Of a stretch of DNA of 64,000 bases, positions 45,201 to 56,900 are shown piece after piece. Numbering within the stretch: the first letter of the stretch is position 1; every line of letters begins with the position of its first letter. Made by a program: the position numbers and the translations under genes. The stretch is from Anaeramoeba flamelloides (lineage: Eukaryota; Metamonada; Anaeramoebidae): positions 2,356,001 to 2,420,000 of the forward strand of contig JANTQA010000047.1 in the NCBI GenBank assembly GCA_027625915.1, written 5' to 3'. Below the pieces are notes generated by a model that searched no databases, was not told where the DNA came from, and saw only the letters and a program-made list of their open reading frames with translations.

Positions 45201-45879
45201 TTTTATTTACCATTTGATTTTTTTTTCCAAATACTTTATTTGAACAAAGTTGATCACAGTATAAGATATTATTGCAGTTTCGCCAGAAAAAAATCCTCGG
45301 GCAAGAAAGTTTCATATGAGAAGAAGATAAATCATCACCACAATTTCTCTTCTTCAATAAATTGCATACCGAATCAGAACGACAACTTTGATTATTTTTT
45401 TTCTTCTCTACTTTTGAAAATGAAAAAAATACAAAAAAGCAAACTCAAAAGCTTCTTTTTTCGAGAAAAAAAGAAAACACAACTCAGAAAAAGTAAATTG
45501 AAAAAGATTATAAAAAGTTTTTATTTCTTGAAATAGGCTACAATTATTGATTGGATCATAATTTATAAAATATTTCAAAAGTAGAAAACAAAACAAAACA
45601 AAAAAAATGTTAATAATTCTCTTTTTTTTATTGGGTAAAAAAATTTTTAGATTAAATTGTAATTAGAGTAGTAAACAATATTGTAAAGAGAAAAATATAA
45701 TAATAATAATAATAATAAAAATAAAAATAAAAAGAATAATAAAAGTAATAGTAACCGTAATTGTAATTCAGTATCTAATAGTGAAATATAATTATTAAGT
45801 TATTTATTTTTTGTTTTTTTTTTGAAAGGTAAAAAAGTTAAAAAAAAAACAAAAAATAATTTCTCAAAAAAAGAATTTC

Positions 45880-48318
45880 TTATTTTCTTTTGCCAGATTC
45901 ATTCCATTTTGCTGTAAAATGTAAGATGGATCTAAAAATTAATTCTGTGTAATGTTTGCTAGGTGACAAAATACTGACTTGTTTATTATCCCAATTGATC
46001 ATGAAAAGGCGATGTTCTTTAGGATGCTTTAAAATTTTTGGATCCTGTTTGAAAGGAATTTGTATAACCTTTCTTTTGCCGCCCAAGCCAATTTTGAGAG
46101 AGTTCTTTCTTACTTTGAGGTAACCAGCTTCAAGAGGGTAAGATTTTAAAACGATAACAGAAACTAAATAATTACAGCCACCCTTTGCGTAAAAATCGTC
46201 AAATTCGTTGGATAGATCATTTTTGAGGTTAATTTCGCGAATGTTTGGCTTCAGCTTGAGGAATTTTTTATTGACGCTACGATCTGGAGGGATCACGGAG
46301 ATGTCTAAGTGATCGAAATCAATGTCTTGTACTGTTGGATTATAGCCGATCCTCTTTTTTTTGTCTTGGTATTTTAAAAAGAAGAAAAAGGCCAAAATCG
46401 ATGTGGTGCGATCAATTTTGTGATCTGCCTTGAATTCGTATGTGGACTTGTTGTTGTCCTTGTCTGAAACTTCGATCTTCCAGATGCGGTGCTGCAGGCG
46501 TTCGATGTAAAGCTTGCAGGGCTTGGACCAGCTCATTTTCTTGCCTGGCTCGAAATTTAGGATCTCTGTTCTCCAAAACCCCTTTTCGATGATCAGTTTA
46601 CATTCTCTGTAGAGGCCCGTGTTGTTGATGTCGACTCGCATATTTAAATGTGCCTTCCCCATTTTCAAATACTTGGTAACAATCGAATACCCTTCGTCAA
46701 TTTGCTTCTTGTATTTCTTGGTCACAGACTTTTCTCTGCGATCAGTATATTTTTGCTTATTTTTTTTCCATTCGTTAATTTGGTTGATCAAAAAATAGAG
46801 CTCGTATTCGCATTCAGATTTCGACTTCTTGAGCTTTGTGTAGAGATCATGGAAATTGTTTTTTAAATACTCGCTTTTTGAATTGAGGGCATCAACTAAT
46901 AAAAAGTCTTTCTCCTTTTTGGATTTTTTGTCGTCCTTGTTTTTTTTTTTCTTCTTTTTTTTGTCCTTTTCACTAGAGTCTCCTGAATCGTCATCGTCGT
47001 CAGAGTCATCGGAGTCATCGGAGTCATCGGAGTCATCAGAGTCATCAGAGTCGTCTGAATCATCGGAGTCATCGTCGTCATCAGAATCATCGTCGTCATC
47101 TGAGTCATCGGTGTCGTCAGAATCATCGTCATCATCTGAATCATCGTCGCTTAATTTTTTCTTAACTTTTTTTTTATCTTCTTTTTTTTTAACTTCTTTT
47201 TTCTCTTCTTTTTTCTCTTCTTTTTTTTTATCTTCTTTTTTGACTTCTTTTTTTGGTTTTTTCTCTTCTTTTTCATCACTGTCGTCACTGTCGTCGCTAT
47301 CGTCTGAATCATCTGAATCATCTGAGTCATCACTGTCATCTGAATCGTCACTGTCATCTGAATCGTCACTGTCATCTGAGTCATCCGAGTCATCATCTGA
47401 ATCATCGTCGCTTAATTTTTTCTTAACTTCTTTTTTCTCTTCTTTTTTTTCAACTTCTTTTTTAACTTCTTTTTTCTCTTCTTTTTTTTTGACTTCTTTT
47501 TTTGGTTTTTCTTCGTCGCTGTCGTCACTGTCATCACTGTCATCACTATCGTCGCTGTCATCAGAATCGTCGCTGTCGTCGCTGTCGTCGCTATCGTCGC
47601 TGTCATCGCTATCGTCGCTGTCATCGCTATCGTCGCTGTCGTCGCTTGATTCGTCTTCAATTTTTTTTGTAGCTTTTTTGACAACTTGTTCTCTTTCCTC
47701 TTGGTTAACAAAGAAAATATTTTTGACTTCTGTTCCCTTGTTTGCCTTCTCGGAGTTTTCGACCATGTATGGGTTAATTTCTTCCTTTGCTTCGACCTCG
47801 TCAGAATCAGAGTCGTCGTCAGAGTCTTGTTCTGGCTTGTGAACATAAAAGGATCTAATTTTTTGTGAGTTATCCTTTTGGATGCCCTTCTCTTCATAGA
47901 TTTTTTTTAAAAAAAGAATCGATTCAACGAGCCTGCTTTTAGCTTCTTCGTCGCCAGAGATCAAATTGTTGTTGTCGAACAAGAGGTTTTTATTGAAACC
48001 GGCCTGCACCAAGCTTCTTCGGAACTCCTTTAAATTCTCTTGCTGCTGGATAAATGGTAAGGCTGCGTTGACAACTTTGTTCTTCTCGCACGGCAAAATG
48101 ACATTCACCAAGTTGACCAACTGCACGCCATTTGGGTTGAAGGCTTCTTCGTCTTTCAATGTTGGGTGCTGAAGTACTTCTTGCATCCACATCAAGGCCT
48201 TGGATGAATTTTCAAGGTTCTTCTTCATTTTCATTTTCTTGATCCCAATCGTAACACCATGCTTTTTTGGGTTGTACTTGTATTTTTTCTTGGATTTTGT
48301 TTTTGGTCGAATAAACAT
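45880..48318 (-). CDS. Calponin-homology protein with acidic linker and PH-like C-terminus
   Basis: Single exon, 812 aa. A basic N-terminus (1-35) is followed by a type-3-like calponin homology domain at about 38-142: SSKALMWMQEVL, NGVQLVNLVNVILP, ALPFIQQQENLKEF, then a leucine-rich closing helix. Such domains bind actin or act in signalling scaffolds. Residues about 165-480 are low complexity: three blocks of Ser-Asp-Asp repeats separated by Lys/Glu repeats. The C-terminal 330 residues are globular. They include two stretches with alternating beta patterns (about 600-690 and 715-810; for example GYLKVRKNSLKIGLGGK and LIFRSILHFTAKW) that resemble PH-like folds; this is inference from pattern only. 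The codon use at both ends is richer in G and C than the flanks. Probably a cytoskeletal or membrane-cortex adaptor. The long open frames on the opposite strand are products of the repeats. Confidence 0.85.
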   Translation of the reverse strand: MFIRPKTKSKKKYKYNPKKHGVTIGIKKMKMKKNLENSSKALMWMQEVLQHPTLKDEEAFNPNGVQLVNLVNVILPCEKNKVVNAALPFIQQQENLKEFRRSLVQAGFNKNLLFDNNNLISGDEEAKSRLVESILFLKKIYEEKGIQKDNSQKIRSFYVHKPEQDSDDDSDSDEVEAKEEINPYMVENSEKANKGTEVKNIFFVNQEEREQVVKKATKKIEDESSDDSDDSDDSDDSDDSDDSDDSDDSDDSDDSDDSDDSDDSDDSDEEKPKKEVKKKEEKKEVKKEVEKKEEKKEVKKKLSDDDSDDDSDDSDDSDDSDDSDDSDDSDDSDDSDDSDDSDDSDDSDEKEEKKPKKEVKKEDKKKEEKKEEKKEVKKKEDKKKVKKKLSDDDSDDDDDSDDTDDSDDDDDSDDDDDSDDSDDSDDSDDSDDSDDSDDSDDDDDSGDSSEKDKKKKKKKNKDDKKSKKEKDFLLVDALNSKSEYLKNNFHDLYTKLKKSKSECEYELYFLINQINEWKKNKQKYTDRREKSVTKKYKKQIDEGYSIVTKYLKMGKAHLNMRVDINNTGLYRECKLIIEKGFWRTEILNFEPGKKMSWSKPCKLYIERLQHRIWKIEVSDKDNNKSTYEFKADHKIDRTTSILAFFFFLKYQDKKKRIGYNPTVQDIDFDHLDISVIPPDRSVNKKFLKLKPNIREINLKNDLSNEFDDFYAKGGCNYLVSVIVLKSYPLEAGYLKVRKNSLKIGLGGKRKVIQIPFKQDPKILKHPKEHRLFMINWDNKQVSILSPSKHYTELIFRSILHFTAKWNESGKRK
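46960..47650 (-). repeat. Coding tandem repeats: Ser-Asp-Asp and Lys/Glu tracts
   Basis: On the minus strand, units such as 'gatgactcagatgac' encode SDD repeats in three blocks separated by 'aaaaaagaagagaaaaaa' Lys/Glu repeats. Codons within the units vary (tca, tcc, agc; gat, gac), so the tract is not a fresh slippage product. The two repeat modules alternate in parallel order, suggesting internal duplication. Confidence 0.85.
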
Positions 48319-49024
48319 TTTTATTTTTTTTGTTATTTTTTTTTATCAAAAAAATATTTCAAAAAGTTAAAAAAAATAAAATAATTCGTTAACATTTAGC
48401 TTTAGGAAAATCTTTTTCTTGCTATTCACTTCATCGACAACTGGAAAAAAATTGTCACAATTCCTTTCTTTTTCTTTATTCATATTTTTTTTCCAAAGGT
48501 AAATTTGGTTTTCTTCAACAAGAAGTCGATCGGTTTGTCTTGTGTTTTGATTCTGTTTAAAATTTTTTTCAATTAAATCAAAAAGGATTTAATTTTTTTT
48601 TCTTTTTTTCTGATGAAATTTTTTTGTTGATCCTTTTTCATGATTGCTTTATTGCCTTTTGTGAATTTTCGCGAAAAAAAATTATTTTTTTAATCTTTTT
48701 TTGTTTTTATTTGACAAGATTTTCGAAGAGTTGAAAATTGGGAGTTGATGTAAAGTTTTGAAAAGGGTCTTCTTTCAAGAATTTTAAAGACAAGAAATGC
48801 CAAATCTTAAAAATATTTTTTTTATTTTTATTCTAAATTTTTTTTCTTTTTTGAAACAAAGTACAGATCCAAAAAATTTGTTTTTTATTCTCAATTTATA
48901 AAAACAACCTCTTCACAAAAGTGTGTTTTTATTAAAAGATTTTTCACAATTACTGTATTTCAAAAGTTTGGAAAGTAAAACATAGAATCTCTTTTGGTGT
49001 AATAAGAATTGTGATCTCAAAACA

Positions 49025-49190
49025 AAAAAAAAAAAAAAAAAGGACAGATCTTTCGACCGTTCCTGCTAGAAATTCACTAAGAATAGTCCTAATTGGAAAC
49101 TCAAAGTGGTTCTTGGAAATAGTTTGCGATAGAGCACTTCGAGACACTCTCTTACGATCATAGAATCTCAAATCTCTCGACAAGAACTAA
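49025..49190 (-). ncRNA. Candidate Pol III small RNA (unidentified)
   Basis: A compact island of higher G+C in an AT desert. Read on the minus strand, it ends in a hairpin closed by a GAAA tetraloop (GGTC-GAAA-GATC, extended by GGA and TCC) and then runs directly into a long T tract (complement of 49025-49042), as a Pol III transcript would. The preceding stretch also has a self-complementary 'gagtgtctcgaagtgctc'. A 50-residue minus-strand frame (FYDRKRVSRSALS) is open as well, so a short coding exon remains possible. It does not match my memory of 5S, U1-U6 or a tRNA. Confidence 0.25.
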
Positions 49191-49844
49191 AAATTAATGT
49201 TTTTAATTTTTGTTTAAAAGTATAAAAAAATCCAAAATTTTAGCTTCTTGGTTACTTTTTTCAAAACTACTTGAATTCTTTATGAGCAAATTTTCAAACG
49301 CAATAACCACGAGTTTTCCATGAACCAAACAGACTCACCAAAAACCAAACAATTGTACAGATTTATCGACACTTGAGTCAAAATAAAGAATTACTATTAT
49401 TTTTTGCAAAACAGTTCTCTTCATTAACCCTTAACTTTTATTTATTTTTTTTTCAAAAAGGCGATAAAGTAATTATTTTAACAAGGACATGATTAAACTC
49501 AATAATAAACTTCATTTATCAACTTTAGAGAGATTAGTTATCATTTTACAAATAGTCTATTTTTCCCAATTACCTTTCCGAAAAAGAATCTATCCTTTTT
49601 TATGTTGATTTTGGGATCAAATTCGAAAAGAAAAAATTTACCAAAGATTTTTATTTTGAAGAAAACCTCACTTTTTGTACCTTATGTTAAATAACAAATT
49701 TCCCAACATTTTTATTGAGCTTTCCAATGAAAGAATTTGAAAATCAGAGAACATTTCAAATTTTGAATTCTTAAAATCAGTTTAAATTAATTATTTTCTT
49801 TAATAATTGGAGTTTGATGATTTGTTAAACTGTTATTTGAGAAT

Positions 49845-51260
49845 TAATAAATGAAAATTTTTATTTCAATTTCCAAAATGAATATTAATTACTGTTGTCA
49901 AAATAAACCCTGTAAAAAAATTTATTCGTGCTTCAAAATAAAAAGTGTGTTTTTTTTATCATCAAAGGCATATATATTAACCAATCATGGAAACCGATAA
50001 TAAAGCCTAAAAAAAACACGACATTGGTTTCTACAAGTTCTATTATTTAAAAAGAAATTCGAAAAATGAAGGATCAAATTGCACAATTTATCTCAAAAAA
50101 ATAGAGTTAATTTTTGAGAAAATTGTAATCATCAAAAAAACAAAAAAATTTCAAAAAAATTGAGAATATTATGGAAAATTTTCAACAATTTGCAATCATA
50201 ATTTAAATTTTACTAAAAATATCCAGACCTTTACTAACAAAACCGATTTGAACTTAGGTATACTGTTTGGTAGTAGATTGGATGTTGCCTTGGTACAAGA
50301 AAAAAAAAAAACACGGATAATATTTTGAAACATGGATTATAGTAATTGTGTGCGCATTATTTTGATCACTGTATTTGACTGTTACAATCAAATTACCATA
50401 GTAAAAAATTTTTTCTTAGAGTTCACTAAGGAAGTTTAATTGATTATCCAAAAAAATATAATTTCTAAACAATGCTGTCAAGATCTTTGGATTTGTTTCA
50501 ACTTTGAAACTAGAAAAATATTTTGAAATGTGAACTAAAAATTTTCATTTTTTATTTGGAAAATAATAGTAATTCTTTGAAAAGGTAATTATTTTTGAAA
50601 GATGAATGAAAAATTGGGATCTTTTTATTTTGCAATTAGTAGTAATTTGTGAACCCTTTCATTCCGAAATAACTTTGAAATTTTAATTTTATTTTAAAAA
50701 AAAACTAAAAATAAATCAAATATTGAATCTCTTGAAGATTAAAAAAAAATTGATTATTTATTGTATTCACAAATATTTATATAATTTCATGAAATTTTTT
50801 AGATTAGCTAATACTCCTTTTCAAACATTAAAATTCGAAACAATGAACTTTTAGGATAAAAATCAGTTTTTTGAACATATCTATTATTATTATTTTTTTT
50901 TATCAAAATGTAAATTAGAATTGATTTTTTTTTGTTTGAAAAATCAAAAAAAATTTTGGGAAATAAAAATAAAACCTATTGGAACTTTTAGTCTTTTAAT
51001 GATTACGAAACCACCAAAAGAATTAAATTTGGACCTCTTTTAATTGTCAAATAAAAAGATCAAAATTTCCATTCAGTTTTTCCAAAAAAATCACCTCTCT
51101 AAAGAATTAGAATCAATCATCAAATCCACCATTCTCAAAGGGAAATAATTAATTTAAATTGATTTTATGAATTAAAAATTTGAAATTTTACTCGATTTTT
51201 AAATTACAATTTTGGAAAGCTGAATGAAATTTTTGTTCCATTTATTTTGCAACAAATATT
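49845..51260 (+). repeat. Family H dispersed repeat, copy interrupted by insertions
   Basis: The left end matches 11690 ('atttcaatttccaaaatga'), the middle matches 'gtgaactaaaaattttcat', and the right end matches 'aaagctgaatgaaa' and 'atttattttgcaacaaa'. The whole spans 1.4 kb instead of 0.5 kb. Extra material lies at about 49.92-50.41 kb and 50.6-51.0 kb, consistent with later insertions. Confidence 0.5.
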
Positions 51261-53322
51261 ATTAATAATCTTCAGGTTATTACCGAAACATTTAAAATTA
51301 TTAAGATTAGGTTATTAATAATACAGTAAAAGAATTAGGACTGCTATTATGGAATGTTGATCAACATAATCAAATAAAAAAGTTTTTTTTTTTGGTTCTA
51401 TATTGACGTTTACAGGGCTTAAAAAAAAGTTTTTTGGGATAATTTTTAATTTAAATACCTTGTTTATTTTTTTCATATTTTTTTATTCAACAAATATATA
51501 TAATTGATTGAATTTATTTTTTTTTCAATAAAAAAATTATATTTTTCCACGTTTAAAATAATTATTGTATTTTTTTGTTGAAATTAAGTAGATTTTTAAA
51601 CTGAATTATTCCAAAACTTACCGAGTTACTTTTTTAAAGTCACTTTTTGTACACTTCCTCCACTAACCATGATATTTCTTTCTTCTTCAAAGAAAATACT
51701 TTTTATCTATTTAATTTGGACACATTTTGGATTTTGAAGTTTTCAATAATAAAAAAATGTATAAAACTTTTTAACTTGTTTTCAGGCCAAGAATGTGGAA
51801 TCACATATAATATAAACACGCCAAAGAGATCTACAACCCAAGTCAATTTTACATATAGTTAATTTCATTGTGAAAAAATTAGAACTTTTCAGAGTTCGAA
51901 CAATATTCACCCATTTTACCATTTTTTGATCGTAACAATATTTACTATTACATTTTCATAATTTCCATTTCAAATCTATATGAACGCAAAAATTATCCCA
52001 GGCTATTTATAATATATTTTAAAGTTACTTTTACACGTTTTAAATGTTTAAAAAATTGAACGTATCTGTGACAAATACTAAAATTTATTTTTTTTTTTAA
52101 CAGAATTACATTTAAAAATCTATTTGAAAAACCTGTTTTTTTTTAAATGTATTAATTTTAAGTGTGAAATGAATGAATTTTTTTTTGATACAAATTCTTC
52201 TGAAGGAAATTTCTTTTAAAGAAGTAAATCAAAAAATACCCAAACAAAAAAATATCACACCATAAGGTGTGGATGCAGTCCTTAAAAACAATAATTCATT
52301 TCAAAAATAGTAATAGAAAAAAGTTTGGTTATTATAATCGAATTTAAACTCTGTTTCCCAAATTCAAGATCTAATAATTTTTTACACTTTTATTGAATTT
52401 AATAGAATATTTATTAAGTCTATCAACCCGTTAAAAGACACCAATTAAAATTACAAACACGTCGAAACAAACACTATCAGGTTTATACCTTCTAAAATCC
52501 GAAAAAAAAAAGATTATTTTTTTATTGGTACTGGCGATATTTGTTATTTTTGTTAGTAGTAGATCAATCTTCAACTTGAATGAAATTTAAAAGTGGTAAA
52601 AAAAGGCTATCTTTGGAAATCTGTGACACCCGAAATCGAATTATGAGTCTCGGAATAATTGGTGAGCAGATAATTAAAAAAACTATGTGATTTGTACTAT
52701 ACCTATTGAAATTTTTAATATTTTTTTATTAAAAGCTGTTCAAAAAAAAATTGATTTTTGTGGTGTTTAATTGAATTATCTCCCCCCAGAAAAAAAATAA
52801 ATAAAAAATGTTTTCAAATATAAAATAAAAAGTCAGAATAAAATGTTCAACAGCCACCAAATATAAACATTTTATATTTCCTAAATATATATATGAGATA
52901 ATTAAACTGAACTTCTTAATATAAGATTTTATTCTATTCGTTAAAAAAATTAAATAAATTATTTTTTCGAGGTACTTTGGATTCTAAAAATTTACGATTC
53001 ACAGTAAAAATAAAAAAGTTCAAAATTCGTTTGAAAAATGTGAAGGGACTTTTTTTAATGATTTTATCAGAATTAAAACTGTTTTAATATGTAGTTATTT
53101 AATTAGGTGAAAAATTTTTTTAAAGGGGGCTTTTCTTTCACACTCTAACCTCTAGACCTCATTTAAATGCTGAGATCCCACTTTACTAAAATAGAAAACT
53201 TGATAAAAGCGTTTATACTGAAAACATTCTCAATTATGTAAAATAGAATGATTCAAAAACGTTTTAAGAAAGTTCGAATTTTTTTAAAAATACAGTATAC
53301 CTGATCTTATTTGAAATTGATT

Positions 53323-53791
53323 TAACTGTTGAGAGAAAAAATTTTTGGACACATAAAAATGGTTGGACAACATTTTTAATTGGGAACATTACTGAAAATG
53401 ATTTTTTATTTCAATCGTTTGTGTATTAACTAAAGAAAATAACAATAATCTACTTGTTTAGAATAAGGATTAATGTAATTCTACTTTTTCAAAACCTTAT
53501 CTCTCATAGCCTAAAGCAAACTTAAAAATTACCATTTTCAGAGAATTAATAGTAAACTTTACTAAAACTTGGATTTTTGTTAAAATGGCATGATCTACTT
53601 TAGTTATCAACCATTCAAATGAGTATTCTACACACACGACAGATTAATGAACTTGTGACACCTTTAAACCGTGGTTTATATAAAATCCACCTAGTTATCA
53701 ATAGGATTTGATTTTCAATTTTACTAATGTTCCGATTTAATAATGGTGTCCAACCATTTTTCTGTGTCCAACATTTTTCTCTCAACAGTTA
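53323..53791. mobile_element. Family I mariner-like MITE
   Basis: 469 bp, TA at both ends, inverted repeats of about 75 bp. Left: 'ACTGTTGAGAGAAAAA', 'tggacac', 'aaaatggttggacaac', 'gggaacatta'. Right: the complement, ending 'tttctctcaacagt'. It sits 130 bp upstream of the Rab gene start, so it could affect that promoter. Single copy in this window. Confidence 0.75.
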
Positions 53792-53921
53792 AGTAAAAAT
53801 TTTTCCTTTGTTTGTTACTGCTCCCTTAATAATTTATTTTTAGAAAAGTTGTTTCTTTTAAAATAGATAAAAAAACTCACAAACCACAATAACCAAACAA
53901 GCAATCCCCCAAAAAAACGCC

Positions 53922-56900
53922 ATGGTTTCTTCAAAGCAAAAAGATAAATATTCCAACTTTTCATCAGTCAGATCCTTTTTCATTTTTTTAATATTGTTTT
54001 TCTAACACAATAAAGATTTTGTTATTACTTTTTAATTTTATAAAATTACAGTTTCAACAATTTCAAGGAATGTCTGATGAGTTTTCGTTAAAGTTTAAAG
54101 TTGTTCTTCTGGGCCAATCTGCTGTTGGTAAAACATCTATTTGTATTCGATTTTGTCAAAATGAATTTTCGTTAAACCAAGAACCAACAATAGGTGCTGC
54201 TTTTCAAAATTGTGTGATTGATCTTGGCGACAATCAAGTGACACTTCAAATTTGGGTTTGTTAATTTGCTTACTGTTCTTTTTTTTATCTCTTTCTTCAA
54301 TTCCTTTTGAGTGATCTGAACCCAGGGTATACTCTCTGAAAAACATCACTTTTTACCAAAGTTGTTTTTTTTTTAACTTTTTTTGTTCTTCTCAGTCCAG
54401 CTATTGCTCAAGATCCAAAAAGAAAAAGTTCTGAGTTTCCATTTAAAAAAAGTTCAGAACATTGCTTTAAAACCGACAGCCGTCTTTTAACAATTTGATG
54501 AATCTATTTTTTAATTATTTGTTGATCCTTATTCGGACTTGAAAAATTTATTGATTTAAAAATTTCACAAAACACAAATTTTGGAAATGAAATGAAACAC
54601 CTTTCCTCATACTTTATTTTTTTCTATTTCAAATATCTACGTAAACACCGATTTCATTCACTAGGACACGGCTGGTCAAGAAAGATACAACAGCTTAACA
54701 TCAATGTAAATATTTTTTTCTTTTTATTTTTCCAATTTTTCTTTTTTCACAAAAAGGAACATAATTTTTTTAAAAGATCGACAGTCTGTGTTCTTTTTAA
54801 CACACACTCTAATTAATCAAATAAGTCACAAACAAAATTTTTATAATGCACAATTCTTGAATATAAGCACAAAATTTTATTTTATTTGATTATTGTTTGA
54901 GTTGAAAAAAAAAAACAAAGGTTGTGTATTATTATGGCCAATCGTTTTTTATGTGTTTTATTGCTTTTTGTTGATTATTTTGTGCCTTCTTATAATTATT
55001 TTGTGCTTTATATGTGATCTTATAGTGTGCACTAAAAAGTACTCGGACTGTATTAGACCATTTTTAAAACGTGAATACCTCTAGTTTAAGTGGTTCACCC
55101 TAAAACTGCATTATTTAGGTTGTTTAACATTTTTATGTTGTCTTTAGAAAACTTTTGGTTTTTAATTTTTTGAAAATTAATGCACAAAAAAATTCAATTT
55201 GAAAGTTATAAATTAAACAAATTCTACCCAACAGCAACTTTTTGCTTTTTAAACTTGATTTTTAAAAACATAACAAATTCTGCAAATTGAATTTGTATTT
55301 GGATCAAGAATTTTGAATTAAATTGTTATAGTAACAAAATTATTAAAGTCGTTTTAAAAAAGGGCGATCAAAAAATATTTTAAAGATAACCCTAAAAATA
55401 TGACAATTGGGATTTACTTTTCAATTAACAGTTCTTTTGAAAACTTTTTTTTTTTTTGATCATAAAGTGGTGTAAATAACCCGTGTTAACAACCTTTAAC
55501 CCATTACAAAAATTTAACTCGTGTTTTTTTTTCAAACTTTGGTATTTGAAGATAGGAAGACACCTTTGTATTCTTGATTCGGATTTAAATTGACTTTAGA
55601 GGTTAGATCTTTGATTAATCCAAATGGCTCAATAATATTAAATGCTTTTGTTTCAAAAATTTCGTCATATTTACAAAATTTGTGAGATTAAATGATTTTT
55701 TTATCAAAATTCAAAAAATGAAATTTTTCTCATTTTTTTGTCAAAAAATTACATTTTAATCTTTCAATATCTTCCTAATTCTTTTTTAAAATTTATTTAA
55801 AGAACCCTATTTCTTGTTTATATACTGTTGTCACCCCATTGATTTGTTTCTTTTATTTCTAGAGTCAGCCAATATTTTTTGCATGAGTTAAATTTTAGTA
55901 ATGGGTTAAAATAAAAAACACGGGTTAGTTACACCACTGTAGTACTAAAAAAGTTTTGTCTTTTTTTGAAAAAAGAAAACTTGAAAAAAAGTTTTAAAAA
56001 AGTCCTTACTTTGTTAAAACGACTATACCATCATTTGAAATAAAAATCTGATAAAATTTCGACTGATTATCCCTTTTATCAATTCTGAAATCTGACCTTC
56101 ATTGAAGAATTCTTAGTTCACCCAAATGTATACAAAAAAAAAGTATCAAACAATAAATAGAGAACACAAATTACAAATCTATTTGTTGAATTTTTCTTCA
56201 AGCAAAATAAAAGAAAAAAAAAGGAAAATGAAGTGAAAAATAATTCCCATTTATTCTAAAAATACCAGTAAAGCAGTTTAAAGAAAGTTGACCAAAAAAG
56301 TGTTTAATATATTACTTGGAAATAGCCCTATATCAGTTTGTCAACTGCTTGTAAGATACAATTGAAAACTTTTTTGCCACGCTTTTTTTTAGTGACTGAT
56401 GAAAAGAACAGATAAGTGTTTAAATGAAAGTTGATCCGGATGTGTTAAAACAAGTAAAGAATAAAAGTTTTACGCTGACTCTTTTAACTTTTCCTTTTTA
56501 AAATTACTAACCAAAGCTAATGTAATTTAAATTGAAAAAAAAAAAATAAATTCACAATTTTGAGTTTCAATAATTAAATTGGAAAAGAATATGAAAAGAA
56601 AGTCAGAAAATATCTTTGCTATTACAAAACCGACGCGAATAACACCATTCTCCAATGAAAGAACCCCGATTAATACTTGCTTAAGAAATTAGTGTCTTCT
56701 CAAGAATTGTTTATTTTTAAATTATTTTGTTACTTCCAAATCTAAACCCCATTCCAAAAATTTGGAGACACCCAAAATCAAAAATAGGAAAAAAAAAAAC
56801 TCAATTTTATTATATTTTTCCAAACCTAATATAAAACCACATTAAAGTTAGATAGTATTAATGTTTTGATAAGTTAATCATTTTCATCCAAATAAAAGAA

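Larger units (their letters stand above)
42004..45879. other. Intergenic region, repeats only
   Basis: Begins with the possible 3' end of the LINE. Contains a decayed family B MITE, a family M repeat and short AT-rich inverted motifs. Open frames at 44088 (78 codons) and 45240 (98 codons) are low-complexity K/F/S runs without recognisable motifs. An (AAT)n run lies at about 45700-45720. Confidence 0.55.
48319..53921. other. Intergenic region with repeats and one unusual island
   Basis: Promoter side of the CH-domain gene, then repeats up to the Rab gene. It contains a candidate small RNA island (49025-49190), an interrupted family H copy, an inverted family P piece near 51.46-51.61 kb, a foldback-arm relative near 52.55-52.62 kb and a mariner-like MITE at 53.3 kb. 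No protein-coding exon is supportable. Confidence 0.55.

Noticed and set aside
46856-47842. 328-codon plus-strand frame of Ser/Glu and Phe
   Set aside because: Antisense shadow of the Ser-Asp-Asp and Lys/Glu repeats in the CH-domain gene; no domain, and the minus strand has a clear CH domain.
47412-47897. 161-codon minus-strand frame rich in Thr and Ile
   Set aside because: Another-frame reading of the same repeats within the CH-domain gene.
54893-55084. 63-codon hydrophobic frame in the Rab intron
   Set aside because: Low-complexity Leu/Ile/Cys run without splice context or conserved features.
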